Notes: a model not told the origin generated them from the letters alone. A stretch of DNA of 64,000 nucleotides from Trichobilharzia regenti (GCA_944472135.2 OX235264.1:84516319-84580318), one strand, 5' to 3'; positions 1 through 10,621 are shown, counted from the first letter of the stretch. Numbers and translations: made by a program.

Positions 1-1145
1 TGACCAACCTTGAATTAGAGTTATGTGACGAAATAATTGTGAAACAGTCATTAATATTGATTCCATGACCTGACATTAATAAGTGTTTCGCAATGGATGA
101 TGACAATGGATTTCTATTCAGATTAATCGCGTTGGGATTTTCTATATGATTTAGTAGCCATTTTGGAACATGTTCTTTTCGACGACATTGGAACATTCTG
201 TTGGTTCTACCTATATAGGTGTCACCGCAGCTGCAGGTGAACACTTGTAGATACAGTTTGAAGTAGAGTCCACAGATTTTCGTCCTTTAATCGTAGTTAC
301 AGGGATCGAAAATGTTAGGCAAGTGAGAAAAAGAGATGTGGCGGCGTAGAATGTGCGTTTGATGGCTGACCGAAGTCTTTGAGTTGTCAACTGCATAATC
401 TGGTCGCCCTTGAATGGTAGGTTAATAAAGATGGCTTTCTTTGGTACAGAAGCTGTCTTTTCGAGATGTTGGTTTTCTTTACTGTGACAAGTGATATAGT
501 TTTCCGGATAACCATTAGCTAATAAAAGTGAGTGTATATGTCGAAACTCATCCATGAATGTGTCACTCGGACCCTTGAGAACAAGCGTTTCACTAGGGAA
601 CGTTTATACTGGATAGGAACAAGACTGGTAAAATGAAGATATTGTCCACTCCATGTCCGTTTATGAAAAATAGATCGCTGAATCGTTCCATCATCTCTCA
701 TAGTCACAGTAATATTCAGGAAACCGAGTCTGTTATTCAATTCTAATTCGGAATTCACTCGGATATTTGAATAGATATGATAAATATGGTAATAAAGTTT
801 TCAATAGATTTACTACTATTACCAATAATGAGAGTATCATCTATATAACGTTTACACAGCATAAATTCTCCAAGCATACCTTGTATTTATCTCTCCAATT
901 TCGACATGAAAATATCGCCAACAGGGGCCCCATAGGGTTCCCCATCGCAACACCATCGATTTGTTTGTATGCCTTTTCTCGGAAGGTGAATCTAATATTT
1001 CTGTACACATTAAGATAATGTCTCTGATGTAAGTTACAGAAATAGGTGAGTTTATCTCATTGGTTGTGATGTAATCGCAAATAAAATCAACAGTTTCATG
1101 AAGGGGAAAATAGGTGAATAAGGATTCTACCATTTTTTTCATTTT
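1..1145 (-). mobile_element. Penelope-like element fragment (PLE-a), decayed
   Basis: The minus strand carries broken pieces of a PLE reverse transcriptase followed by a GIY-YIG endonuclease. Seen from high to low coordinate: an RT motif A-like stretch (ESLFTYFPLHETVDF, 852-1142), a VAMGNPMGP motif, a YIDD catalytic box at 836-847 in another frame, a FLNI...HKRTWSGQ block (519-758), and a CSCGDTYIGRT endonuclease signature (about 205-235) again frameshifted. At least three frameshifts separate these, so it is a pseudogene. The 3' end lies beyond the window start, and similarity stops near 1145, where the element is 5'-truncated. It belongs with the PLE-2-like family of this window rather than the PLE-1 type. 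Confidence 0.85.
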
Positions 1146-1754
1146 GTCTATTCAGTTTGAATACTATTCCTTTATTACGTCAATTGTTACTACTACTACT
1201 CTCACTTTGAACTGTCCCCGATATTATTTCACTTGTTCCACTTGTCACTCTAAATCAATTTTGTTTTGCACCGTTAAATTCTATGTTAGCAAATTTCACA
1301 CAATATTACGTAACGTTTTTGTTTTATTCGATTTGACTACTAATCCTATAATTGCACACTCCTTCCAAGTTCTATACATCCTATGAATATTTAAAATCCC
1401 ATTTTATCACAATGTCCAAGTTTTACACGTATGTCGTTTTATTTTTCTCTAATTATCTGTTACGTAACCAACTTGAACACTTGCCTATTCCCTAATCACT
1501 CATCATTTTCCCAAAATTATGCATTATTCAATCCATTCGTTGAACCCATTCCTACCCTTTGATTGTGTGTATTAATTTTCTTTATTATCTGTCACCCTCA
1601 TGACAGGATGATATTGACTAAGTGTAGTTATGTTTTTTACGAGTTAATAAACATATCACCAATTCATTGGTGAAATGTTGTGTGTTGTATTAGAAACTAT
1701 ATGTGTAATATATACACTAGAGTAGAGTTAGAGAAGAGGATCTAATTGAAAAGT
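1146..1754. other. No recognisable feature
   Basis: AT-rich sequence between two PLE insertions. No long frame, repeat or RNA signature was recognised; the small frame at 1114-1386 resembles nothing I know. Confidence 0.5.
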
Positions 1755-1767
1755 AAAGATTTCTTCT

Positions 1768-2967
1768 TTATAGATAAGATTTTATTTTGATAAATCGCAC
1801 AGTGTTTACAGTAATGTTTACTGATGACGTTTCGAGCACAATTTATTGCTCATAATCATATCAAGGTAATCACACGACTTCCTAAATTCATTTATATAGT
1901 TCCATTGTTTTTCTCTTGATTTTCACTTGATTTGATTGGTAATAGTATTTTCCATATTTCAGGTATGAGTGACGAGTTATTCCTATTGCATGTGTTGGGT
2001 GTAGACTCGATGAACAAGGATTCAGTAATCAACCTCTCTCTCCACCTACCTAGATTACTTTTTAGAATTTTAACCCTCCCCCACCCTATTGTGTGGTTGT
2101 GTGTTAACGCATGCATTGCGATTGCTGAGCTTTTTTCTAAATTATTTATCTTCTCGGGGTCAACCATTCTTACCTTAGCTAAATTTTTATGCTCTGACAA
2201 TCTGACTACCCCTGACCTACTAGTTTGACCTATGTAGTTGACCTCACAGTCATTGCATGGTATTTTGTAAATAATATTATTTTGTCTAATTGGGTCAACT
2301 GGGTCCTTTAACCTACAGAGCCTGTCCCTGAGTGAGTTTGTAGGTTTAAATGCCACCCTAATTCCTATTTTATTCAGAATCCTACGTAGTGTCTCCGATG
2401 TCCCCTCTTTATATGGTATAACTGTGGATGACTTATATTCTTTCTTATTTATGTTATTATTACTAGTTTCAAAATTATTTTTCTTTTGTTTTTGGCCTTT
2501 AATGATCTTCCTAATGAATTTTATAGGATAGTTATTCAACACCAACGCTTCTTCTATCTGTTTTAATTCATCATTTAGATCTTTTTTTGTGCTACTTAGT
2601 GCCACTGCTCGGTTTGTTAAACATTTAACTAAGCCTGCCTTAACAGTTAAAGGATGAGACGAATTAAAGTCTAAATATCTATTAGAATGCGTTGGTTTTC
2701 TATAAACACTAGTGTGTAGTTTGCCTTCTTCTATTCTTTTTATCTTACAATCTAACATAGCTAATTCTCCTTGTTCATTTTCTGATTCAAATGTGAATTT
2801 TATTCCCTCAACTTGTGAGTTTATATGTGTCAAGAAGCTAGAGATGTGTTCTGTTTTTAACACTGTGAAAGTGTCATCCACATATCTCCACCATATTTTC
2901 GGAGTAGGGTTAAATGTATTGAGGGCACTATTTTCCCAGCTGTCCATAAATATGTCTGCTACGATAG
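1768..2967 (-). repeat. PLE-1 left inverted arm, encoding a partial RT/GIY-YIG protein
   Basis: Reverse complement of 3781-4980. It encodes, on the minus strand (stop at 1892), the C-terminal 355 or so residues of the PLE protein from IVADIFMDSW through YVDD to the end. It lacks the RT fingers and motif A, so it cannot be a working polymerase. The first residues of the minus frame that runs to 2992 come from the spacer and are not PLE sequence. Differences from the right arm include QKK/QNK, NNF/NNC, RDRL/RDKL, GRVK/ERVK and RNNSS/RNDSS. Confidence 0.9.
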
Positions 2968-4856
2968 AAGCAGCACTAGGTTCAATAGACAAGACAACAG
3001 CAGAAGAAGTTAGAGCACAATGTGCGTTAACCCTGAAAAATCAAAAGAAGGCAAGATCAAACTTAACAAAATCAGAAAGGGAAGCTTTAATTAGTCTAAA
3101 ACAGGATAAAAACATTGTCATCGCAAAAGCGGACAAAGGAAACGCCACCGTAGTTCTGAATAAATCTGACTATATCAAGAAAGTCAGTGAACATATTGAA
3201 ACGGGTCCATATGAGGAAATTAAGAAGCCTGTAGATACAACAATGAATAAGGTAAAGAAATCTACAGCGGAATTATTACGGAGAATGAAGCCGTCACTGG
3301 GTGAGTCTAAATGGTTTACTTTAATGCCTAAAACTAATAATACTAGTAGAATATATGGTACTATTAAAATACATAAACCAGGTTACCCCATAAGACCAAT
3401 AGTAGATTTTAGAAATACCCCCACTTATGAATTATCAAAACACTTAGCTCTAATACTTTGTCCCATTAGAAATCGCTCAAACTCTAGACTAACTAATTCA
3501 TATGAGATGAAAAGTAAGCTAAATGACATTCAACTAGAAAATGATGAAAAAATGGTTAGTTTTGATATAACTAGTCTTTATACTAATATACCAGTTAATA
3601 TGGCCTTAGAAGCAGTTAAAAAAGAATTAACTGCGGATCCGGAACTCAGTCATAGGACAAAGCTGTCCATTGAAGAAATTATTTTAGGGATTCAGTTATG
3701 CCTCACATCTACTATCTTTAAGTTCCAAGGCAAAATATATAGACAAACAGAAGGTGTAGCAATGGGATCACCAATATCCCCTATCGTAGCAGACATATTT
3801 ATGGACAGCTGGGAAAATAGTGCCCTCAATACATTTAACCCTACTCCGAAAATATGGTGGAGATATGTGGATGACACTTTCACAGTGTTAAAAACAGAAC
3901 ACATCTCTAGCTTCTTGACACATATAAACTCACAAGTTGAGGGAATAAAATTCACATTTGAATCAGAAAATGAACAAGGAGAATTAGCTATGTTAGATTG
4001 TAAGATAAAAAGAATAGAAGAAGGCAAACTACACACTAGTGTTTATAGAAAACCAACGCATTCTAATAGATATTTAGACTTTAATTCGTCTCATCCTTTA
4101 ACTGTTAAGGCAGGCTTAGTTAAATGTTTAACAAACCGAGCAGTGGCACTAAGTAGCACAAAAAAAGATCTAAATGATGAATTAAAACAGATAGAAGAAG
4201 CGTTGGTGTTGAATAACTATCCTATAAAATTCATTAGGAAGATCATTAAAGGCCAAAAACAAAATAAAAATAATTGTGAAACTAGTAATAATAACATAAA
4301 TAAGAAAGAATATAAGTCATCCACAGTTATACCATATAAAGAGGGGACATCTGAGACACTACGTAGGATTCTGAATAAAATAGGAATTAGGGTGGCATTT
4401 AAACCTACAAACTCACTCAGGGACAAGCTCTGTAGGTTAAAGGACCCAGTTGACCCAATTAGACAAAATAATATTATTTACAAAATACCATGCAATGACT
4501 GTGAGGTCAACTACATAGGTCAAACTAGTAGGTCAGGGGTAGTCAGATTGTCAGAGCATAAAAATTTAGCTAAGGTAAGAATGGTTGACCCCGAGAAGAT
4601 AAATAATTTAGAAAAAAGCTCAGCAATTGCAATGCATGCGCTAACACACAACCACACAATAGGGTGGGAGAGGGTTAAAATTCTAAAAAGTAATCTAGGT
4701 AGGTGGAGAGAGAGGTTGATTACTGAATCCTTGTTCATCGAGTCTACACCCAACACATGCAATAGGAATGACTCGTCACTCATACCTGAAATATGGAAAA
4801 TACTATTACCAATCAAATCAAGTGAAAATCAAGAGAAAAACAATGGAACTATATAA
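2967..4856 (+). CDS. Penelope-like reverse transcriptase with GIY-YIG endonuclease (5'-truncated, frame intact)
   Basis: Single-protein PLE polyprotein that copies element RNA at a target nicked by its own GIY-YIG endonuclease. The open frame runs from 2712, but residues 1-85 are translated from the antisense of the left arm; genuine PLE sequence starts at the arm junction (about 2967) and gives about 629 residues. In 2712-based numbering: ADKGNATVV at 140-148, SFDITSLYTN (motif A) at 283-292, EGVAMGSPISP at 347-357, YVDD at 385-388 (nucleotides 3864-3875), and the endonuclease signature from IIYKIPC to NYIGQT at 588-605 with CNDC cysteines. No stop or frameshift interrupts it. The N-terminal end of a normal PLE protein is missing, so autonomous function is doubtful. 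It is a different lineage from the PLE-2 protein. Confidence 0.92.
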   Translation, partial: EAALGSIDKTTAEEVRAQCALTLKNQKKARSNLTKSEREALISLKQDKNIVIAKADKGNATVVLNKSDYIKKVSEHIETGPYEEIKKPVDTTMNKVKKSTAELLRRMKPSLGESKWFTLMPKTNNTSRIYGTIKIHKPGYPIRPIVDFRNTPTYELSKHLALILCPIRNRSNSRLTNSYEMKSKLNDIQLENDEKMVSFDITSLYTNIPVNMALEAVKKELTADPELSHRTKLSIEEIILGIQLCLTSTIFKFQGKIYRQTEGVAMGSPISPIVADIFMDSWENSALNTFNPTPKIWWRYVDDTFTVLKTEHISSFLTHINSQVEGIKFTFESENEQGELAMLDCKIKRIEEGKLHTSVYRKPTHSNRYLDFNSSHPLTVKAGLVKCLTNRAVALSSTKKDLNDELKQIEEALVLNNYPIKFIRKIIKGQKQNKNNCETSNNNINKKEYKSSTVIPYKEGTSETLRRILNKIGIRVAFKPTNSLRDKLCRLKDPVDPIRQNNIIYKIPCNDCEVNYIGQTSRSGVVRLSEHKNLAKVRMVDPEKINNLEKSSAIAMHALTHNHTIGWERVKILKSNLGRWRERLITESLFIESTPNTCNRNDSSLIPEIWKILLPIKSSENQEKNNGTI

Positions 4857-4980
4857 ATGAATTTAGGAAGTCGTGTGATTACCTTGATATGATTATGAGC
4901 AATAAATTGTGCTCGAAACGTCATCAGTAAACATTACTGTAAACACTGTGCGATTTATCAAAATAAAATCTTATCTATAA
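3781..4980 (+). repeat. PLE-1 right inverted arm
   Basis: Mirror partner of 1768-2967. It covers the 3' part of the coding region from IVADIFM to the stop at 4854-4856, plus about 124 bp of 3' untranslated sequence. Confidence 0.92.
4884..4928 (+). ncRNA. Hammerhead-like motif at the PLE-1 3' end (imperfect)
   Basis: GAGCA...TGCTC forms a stem II-like hairpin followed by GAAA and GTC with ACGT between. TTGAT and ATCAG on either side could form stem I. The expected CUGANGA core is replaced by ATGATTAT, and stem III would be only ACGU, which might pair only between two molecules. The same arrangement recurs inverted at 1820-1864 and near 11335 and 25870. PLE-borne hammerheads are established, but this one departs from the active core. 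Confidence 0.4.
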
Positions 4981-5385
4981 TGGAATTATACTCTACCACA
5001 GTGCCCAAGTTTTATACTTATATCAAAGATTTCTTCTCGCAGCCATTTTCTTTTATAACACTGGAATGAATTTGTCACATGATTAACACAACTCAGTTGG
5101 CCCAAATAGGAATTATGCAAAACAGTGAGAAACGATAATCACCTGAATAGCTATCAACGAAGATTGAGTCCAATTCATTGAAAGTTTAGTAATCTTCTCA
5201 AGAAAATTAATTTATAAGAAGCGGAAATGTCACCAAAATCAAAGAAAATAAAAGGAAAGTAACAGAATGAATATTCCTTTTGGGTACCTAATGTTCTGTT
5301 TCCTGATAGAAGAGTTTAAATGTGAAGCATCTTTACAGGATTTTCATCATGATCTGACGTTAGTTAGAGAACCATTGGAAAATGC

Positions 5386-5442
5386 GTGAGTACTGGACAT
5401 CTGTTTCGCCCTAGTTTGGGACTCTTCATCAGAACATACTCA
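5386..5442 (-). ncRNA. Hammerhead ribozyme motif, near-canonical
   Basis: Read on the minus strand: CTGATGAAGA, then stem II GTCC-loop-GGGC, GAAA, stem III ACA-GA-TGT, then cleavage triplet GTC (C17 at 5396), with stem I from flanking GAGTA and TACTC. Aligned to the family consensus, the first core position (C3) reads A, or else there are three extra bases before stem II. Cleavage activity is therefore uncertain although GAAA and GTC are intact. Confidence 0.65.
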
Positions 5443-5731
5443 CTGGGATTCGAACCCAGGACCTGCTGGTTACAAGGCGAGCTCGTAGACCATTAAGCCA
5501 CTGGGACCCGTTCCATTGGCCCACGAATTCTAACGTCTGTCAATTCACGACATAGCGCGACCCCAGCCAATGTCTTCGGCGAGTATTTGTCCTCACACCC
5601 GACCTACCGCACCCTACTGGTCACGACTTCTCACTAGAACCTCAGGTAACTGCTTACCTGAATAGGGCCAGTCGCTAGTGAGCATCTCATTGATATTCAG
5701 GTGTTGGTTCGAATGCCGGTGGGTGCGTACT

Positions 5732-5786
5732 GCCGAAGAGTGCCAAACTAGGACGAAACAGTTGACCAGTACTCCCAGGTTTTCCA
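5732..5786 (+). ncRNA. Hammerhead ribozyme motif, decayed
   Basis: Second ribozyme of the same insertion, facing the other way. Core reads CCGAAGA instead of CUGANGA, stem II has a mismatch, and the cleavage triplet is GAC rather than NUH, so it is probably inactive. Confidence 0.55.
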
Positions 5787-5979
5787 ATGGTTCTCTAACT
5801 AATATCAGCTCATGATGAAAATCCTGTAACCAGTCAAATCCCTACAAACCAACACTAGAAGCATCTTTGTTTTTCAGAACAAAATATTCATCGATAACGC
5901 CATTCTAAAGGGATCTCTGCATCACTGAAATATCTGCCTTTGCTGATCACCTTGAGTGAGACTTGTTTTCTACCTGTTT

Positions 5980-6390
5980 TCCAGCTGATGTCAGCTTGTG
6001 ATCACGCCTGTAGCCAATCAAATCCCTGCAAATCAGCAAATGATAGTAAATCTGATGCTCACCACTGACTGACTTCGTACAAAAAACTACCTAGAGTTTA
6101 AGCGAGAAGTCGAAATTGGCGGGACAAGAAGGCAGTTACTCGTCCGTGATATTGGCTTGCAGCTGGGTTGCATATATCACGAATTGTCGGTAGGTGGAAT
6201 TCATGAACCATTGGGTCGGATCCCAGATGCTGGATGGTCTGAGAGCTTGCTTTGTAACTGGAATGTCCTAGATTCTAGTCCCAGTGACTACATACTGCCA
6301 AAGAATTTCAAACTAGGAGGAAAATCGTCCAGTACTCCGTGGTTTACAACAGTTCCTTAACTGATGTTAGCCTGTGATCATTCCTGAGTC
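5980..6390 (+). mobile_element. Hammerhead SINE family B, two decayed pieces
   Basis: A tail fragment (about 5983-6040, CTGATGTCAGC...CCAATCAAATCCC) is followed by a longer plus-strand copy (about 6095-6390) with a tRNA-like region near 6230-6290 and a decayed hammerhead (about 6290-6340: TACTGCC...CAAACTAGG...GAAAA...GTCCAGTACTCC). The 67-codon frame across it (6157-6360) is incidental. Confidence 0.65.
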
Positions 6391-6419
6391 TGTTTGCCTT
6401 CTGACGTTTTCTTCTACTC

Positions 6420-6690
6420 ATGTTCCCCTCCACTATCATTTATCTTTTCTTTGACCTGGTATTTGACGTTTTTGTCATCAATCTTATTGTTTATTAGCTC
6501 ATAAATTTCATTTTTATCCATGTCTCTTAAGCGCAGACTGATCCGAGAACCAGGCTTCTAGGAGTTCGCTGACAAATTCTCTATTTCTTTATTGTTCGAA
6601 ACTTGCAGATTTCTACTTTTTTCTAGTTTTTATAGACAGTTTATGTTATTTGTTTGAACCAAAGCAACATATCTATCGTGATATTAATAC
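6420..6690. repeat. Dispersed repeat, partner at 23430-23690
   Basis: The core TGATCCGAGAA.CAGGCTTCTAG (6538-6562) recurs at 23544-23568 and weaker similarity extends on both sides. Type unknown; no coding potential seen. Confidence 0.45.
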
Positions 6691-6699
6691 GAATGCCTT

Positions 6700-7607
6700 T
6701 TTGTTTTCGTGTGGTAAGATTTATAGACTTCAGCTTATTATTTAACCAATATTCTCGGTTATAATTATCAAACAATTCAAAGTACTGACTGACATTGTGA
6801 ACACTTTGCTCTCACTCTCTAGTTTCTGTTATTAATGATAATTGTCAAGTTTTGCTAAATATTTTTATTTCAGAATATGTATATCTGATAAGAGATGAAC
6901 ACTTACTGTTAGCTTGCTGATAGTTGATCTTCTAGTCGAGTACTATCCATCATCTCTATTGAAACTTTCCAGCAGGCATGCCAGTACACAATTGAAATGC
7001 TAACCATTTGATGGCCTTTATCCATTCAATAGTACAAAGAATCTTACTGTTGAGTATATCACTCCATACTACGCTAACTCTCTTGAAAAATATAGCATAG
7101 TTCAGTTTGTTAAAGTCATTATTTATCTTAATGACAATCGAATGAACAAGAATAAGTTTTCTGTTGACTGTCGACTTTTATGATGCATAACCTTAGAATT
7201 CACTAGCTGATAACGAAAAATACCAGTATTGCTAAACACTACATCAAAATCTGTTTGTTTCTCTTTATTTATGACTTGTAGTGTACATATGCGTGCAAAT
7301 ATAAACATATAACTAGGAAGAGATCAGCTTAATAATTGTAATCACGTGAATAAATCCATTTTCTTCTTCTTTTTATAAATTATTACTGCTGACTAAATAA
7401 ATTAACAGTATCATTAATAAATTTGTTTATTCAACCTTTAGGAAAACAATTAAACTTAGAAATAATGGAGATTTACTTCAGATCAGTTGAATGATATATT
7501 GGTGTAGTTGTGCTTTTATGAGTTAGACGATTTAATTATGTGAAACTATGACTTCCCTTCTCAAAAAATATCTCAAAGGCTGAATTTACCATGAAGTCAA
7601 CTTTTAG
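6700..7607. other. No recognisable feature
   Basis: AT-rich sequence without long frames, RNA genes or recognised repeats. Confidence 0.5.
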
Positions 7608-7673
7608 AATTCTTTACTAGTTGGAGAATTTCATCATGAGCTGACATCAGTTGCAGAATCACTGGAAAACCAC

Positions 7674-7730
7674 AGGATACTGGACAGTCTTTTCGTCCCA
7701 GTTTTGAACTCTTCACCAGTACGCACTCAC
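7674..7730 (-). ncRNA. Hammerhead motif, core-mutated
   Basis: Minus strand: GTACTG, core GTGAAGA (C3 to G), stem II GTTC/GGAC with a weak pair, GAAA, triplet GTC, stem I partner CAGTAT. Probably inactive because of the C3 change. Confidence 0.5.
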
Positions 7731-8049
7731 CACAGGAGGTTGGAAACAAGGACCTTCAGGTTACGATGTAAGGTCGTAAACCATTAAGCCACTGCGACCT
7801 GATCCAATGGCCCGTGAATTCTAACTTCCGCCAATTCATGACATAGCGCGACCACTTCTCAATGTCTTCTTCGATGAGTTACTGGTCACGACTCCCCACT
7901 AGAACCCTAGGTTAACTACCTGAATAGGGACAGTCGCTAGTGAGCATCATACTAATTTACATGTATTGGTTTCGTCGGGATTTCGTTAGATTGGTTGGAG
8001 GATTTGTTCATGAGCTGACATCAGTCAGAGAGCCATTGGAAAACCCCGG

Positions 8050-8106
8050 TTGATGCGTACTGATGAGGAGTCCTAAATTAGGACGAGACAGCTGACCAGT
8101 ACCCCC
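8050..8106 (+). ncRNA. Hammerhead motif, decayed
   Basis: GTACTGATGAGGA, stem II GTCC/GGAC, GAGA in place of GAAA and GAC in place of GTC. Recognisable but not expected to cleave. Confidence 0.5.
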
Positions 8107-8192
8107 AGATTTTCCAATCGTTCCCTAAATGGTGTCACCTCATGATGAAAACCTCCATACAAAACCAATACGTGAAAATTCTTCACTAGTTG

Positions 8193-9339
8193 AATAGGTC
8201 TCGCCCCTTGGTAACCATCAGAGTAAATGACTATTCCGGGAAATTCATTCACCCTCTTTTTCACTCGTTTGTATACCAAGCTATACTTATTGATACATCG
8301 TAAATATCAATGAAAACTGGAGAGATTTAGCTGAGGGGGGAGACAGAATGTCTTCAGTCGCGATAACAATAATTTTTAAATAATATCAGAAAAACGTTTA
8401 GGCGCTGTGGGCTAGGTGAAATAAATTATAATTATACTTCCTTAGTTTACACTCAATGATAAGTTTTTGTTTTTGGTGTAATCACGAGCAGTAATTTTGC
8501 TTAAAATATTACCAAAAACAAAATACTTATCATTCTGTATGTGAATTACTGAAATATAATTATAATTTATTTAATAATTTTAATCATAACATTGCAAAAT
8601 AGCGTCGATGGAAGTTTTCATTTTGCCAAACATACTTTAGCCAGCCTGTCCAGTCGATCACAGATGTCAGACCATTTTCATGCAGGGTGAGTATTACCTT
8701 TTTAAAATGGAAAGGCAAACACTGTAGATCACATAATGACAGACAAAAGAATCTCTATGAAAATACAGTAGACGTTTTCTAAAATAAAGCACGTCCTAGC
8801 AACTGTAGAAAATTGATACAACATTCTCGGTTCCATAAAATGAACTTGGGGGAATGACTTATATTTTTGCAACGAAAATATTTCTCGGTTTCTCATAAGT
8901 GTAAAACTTGACAAATAAAATCAATTTTCTACATAAATTCATTCTGAGACGTTAAAGATATGATTGGTTAAACCATGGGTGTGTTATGTATTCTTTGTAG
9001 TCGCCCATTTCCTTTGGAATTTTAGATAGATCATGATTTCAATGATGGAAAGATACCTTGAACAAATTTTCGTTGGACGCAAGAAGTGCATGTGGCCTTT
9101 TAAAGTTGAACAAGAAAGTTTGTGTTTTTCGAGTGAAATTCTGTTGAGTGCATTACTAACAGTCAAACATTCAAGAAACTGCACAAGGTATGATTTAAAT
9201 GTAATGAAATTAAGAAGACTTAGTGGGACTTCTTGATATTTACAGATATCTCATGAAAAGAATAAATGAATCAAATTTTTCAACAACAGGTTTAAAGACT
9301 TTGTTGATAACCAAAACCGGCTATTTACAATCTGAACTC
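8193..9339. other. No gene; contains one imperfect palindrome
   Basis: Apart from the palindrome at 8419-8572, nothing is recognised. The frames at 8729-9236 are short, lie on both strands and match no family I know. Confidence 0.45.
8419..8572. repeat. Imperfect palindrome (foldback), arms about 60 bp
   Basis: Left arm 8419-8477 (AAATAAATTATAATTAT...GATAAGT...TTTTTGGT) is the approximate inverse of 8511-8572, with a 33-bp centre. It could be a small foldback or MITE-like element, or a remnant of one. No target duplication was found. Confidence 0.5.
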
Positions 9340-9870
9340 AGGAAGTCAGTCTCTGTATCCTACTGCATAGCTGACAAAACTTCCTTTAGACACGTGCAGT
9401 CACAAGACAGGAAAAAAACGATTATTCTACAAAATAATTTTGCGATTCTATTTAACAATAATAACACCAAAAACTGAAAACTATCTCAACAGTTCTGTTG
9501 AGCAGGTTTACAATTCAGTCTAAGTACAAAATGAGCACTTTGAATCAAGTAGAATATCCTCGAAAAGGTGGGGATCAACATCTCCATCCATAAGAATCAT
9601 ACACTTACAATTTCCGTGGACAGACCAAGATCAGAATTATCTTCACTCAATCAAACAAAATCACACCATAAAACAAAAAAGGAAGTAATAAAATTAGAGA
9701 TTAAACAGTGACAAAGGCAAATAATAAGGATCAAATCAATGTTAGATGTAAATTTCAAAATAATCATATACACTCTAGAGGTAAAAATAGATGATAATTA
9801 CAAAGTTAGTTGAATCTTCCAAATAAGTAGAAATACTGTGATTAGATCGTCTAGGAAGTATTTTCTAGTT
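9340..9870. repeat. Old dispersed repeat, uninterrupted copy
   Basis: Similar over its length to 24427-25785 once the insertions there are removed. Shared blocks include TGCATAGCTGACAAAACTTCC, the stretch after GGACAAAATGAG.ACTT, and AAATACTGTGATTAGATCGTC near 9835. Function unknown. The copies are diverged, so the duplication is old. Confidence 0.55.
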
Positions 9871-10621
9871 TTTCCTTTGTACGCCTTTCCTATTCACAAA
9901 TCCAGGTATCCAGGTATCAGGTTATTGAACTAATACACCTTGATGATGTACAAACAACTTCTTCCACGACTACAAGCAAAAGTTTTATTTCAATATTACT
10001 TTATGATCAAGCAGCAAAAATGATTCAGTGGAGAGATGTTTCAGACGATATTAATTTTTACTTCATCATTGTTAGATAAACAATTAGAATAAGGCTAGTT
10101 GAAACAAAGTGCTCAATTAGAAGACAGTTAGTCGAAATAACTTCGAATTAATGAGTGAAAGACAAAAGATCCTTTTCTTCTTCTTCATCGTTTGTACAAT
10201 TCAAAAAAGAATCACATTTTTTGAAAACATAAGTGAACGTATACATCCGACATAATAAAATACCTTTACTGTGAATATTAGGTTTATAAAATAAATAAGG
10301 ATATATGTTTATGTTTGAAATCATTTGATGGACAGCTATAATGCATAAAATTTATCATTCATGTACTTAACTTGCTATCTTGATGAGTTTTTTCATATAC
10401 ATATGTTATTTTTGTATTAAAATGTCTCATGGCTTAAATATGCATAAGCATGTAAGCAGTTAATGCGTTAATTGATTGTAAACATTGATAAAATTATACT
10501 CTTTTTTCATAGTTACATGAAAACAATAATCTGAGATGAGTAGAGAAGGCTGAACAGTTATCTGCACTTCACTTCACAGAAACATATCTTATCTTTTCAC
10601 TGGAAAAGGTTTCTCACAGAG
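9871..10621. other. No recognisable feature
   Basis: AT-rich; no supported frame or repeat. Confidence 0.5.

Larger units (their letters stand above)
1755..5037 (+). mobile_element. Penelope-like element PLE-1 with inverted 1.2-kb arms and 13-bp target duplication
   Basis: A complete insertion event. The 13-bp direct repeat AAAGATTTCTTCT occurs at 1755-1767 and 5025-5037. Inside, the left arm (1768-2967, minus) and right arm (3781-4980, plus) are each 1200 bp and inverted copies with no length change. The spacer holds the rest of a plus-strand PLE. The right end carries an extra 44-bp tail finishing in ACTTATATC directly before the target duplication. Inverted partial duplication is a known PLE habit (so-called pseudo-LTRs). 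Arm-encoded peptides differ at only about five residues, so the insertion is recent. Confidence 0.93.
5324..5868 (-). mobile_element. Hammerhead tRNA-like SINE (family B), inverted-dimer insertion
   Basis: An 11-bp target duplication GAAGCATCTTT occurs at 5324-5334 and 5858-5868. Between them lies a minus-strand element: body, then a tRNA-like head with a B-box GGTTCGAATCC (around 5445-5510), then a hammerhead and tail. At the right end is a second, oppositely oriented hammerhead plus tail (about 5730-5857). Both tails face outward, so this is one insertion with inverted ends. There is no coding capacity. The head resembles a tRNA promoter for RNA polymerase III. Transposition machinery must come from elsewhere. 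Confidence 0.85.
7608..8192 (-). mobile_element. Hammerhead SINE family B, inverted-dimer insertion with 16-bp target duplication
   Basis: Near-perfect 16-bp direct repeats (AATTCTTTACTAGTTG at 7608-7623; one mismatch at 8177-8192) flank 553 bp. Contents from the left: minus-strand tail and hammerhead (7672-7730), tRNA-like region (about 7740-7805), body, a second minus-strand tail (about 7965-8045), then a plus-strand hammerhead and tail (8046-8176). Three tail copies share one target duplication, which implies one complex insertion event. The frame at 8073-8279 is incidental. Confidence 0.82.

Noticed and set aside
1820..1864. Active hammerhead on the opposite strand (CTGATGA next to CGTTTCG)
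   Set aside because: The strand with CTGATGA lacks a GAAA after stem II; the matching motif is on the other strand and is core-defective.
2712..2966. N-terminal extension of the PLE-1 protein
   Set aside because: It is the antisense of the left inverted arm; the identical peptide occurs as a shadow at 3692-4036 minus.
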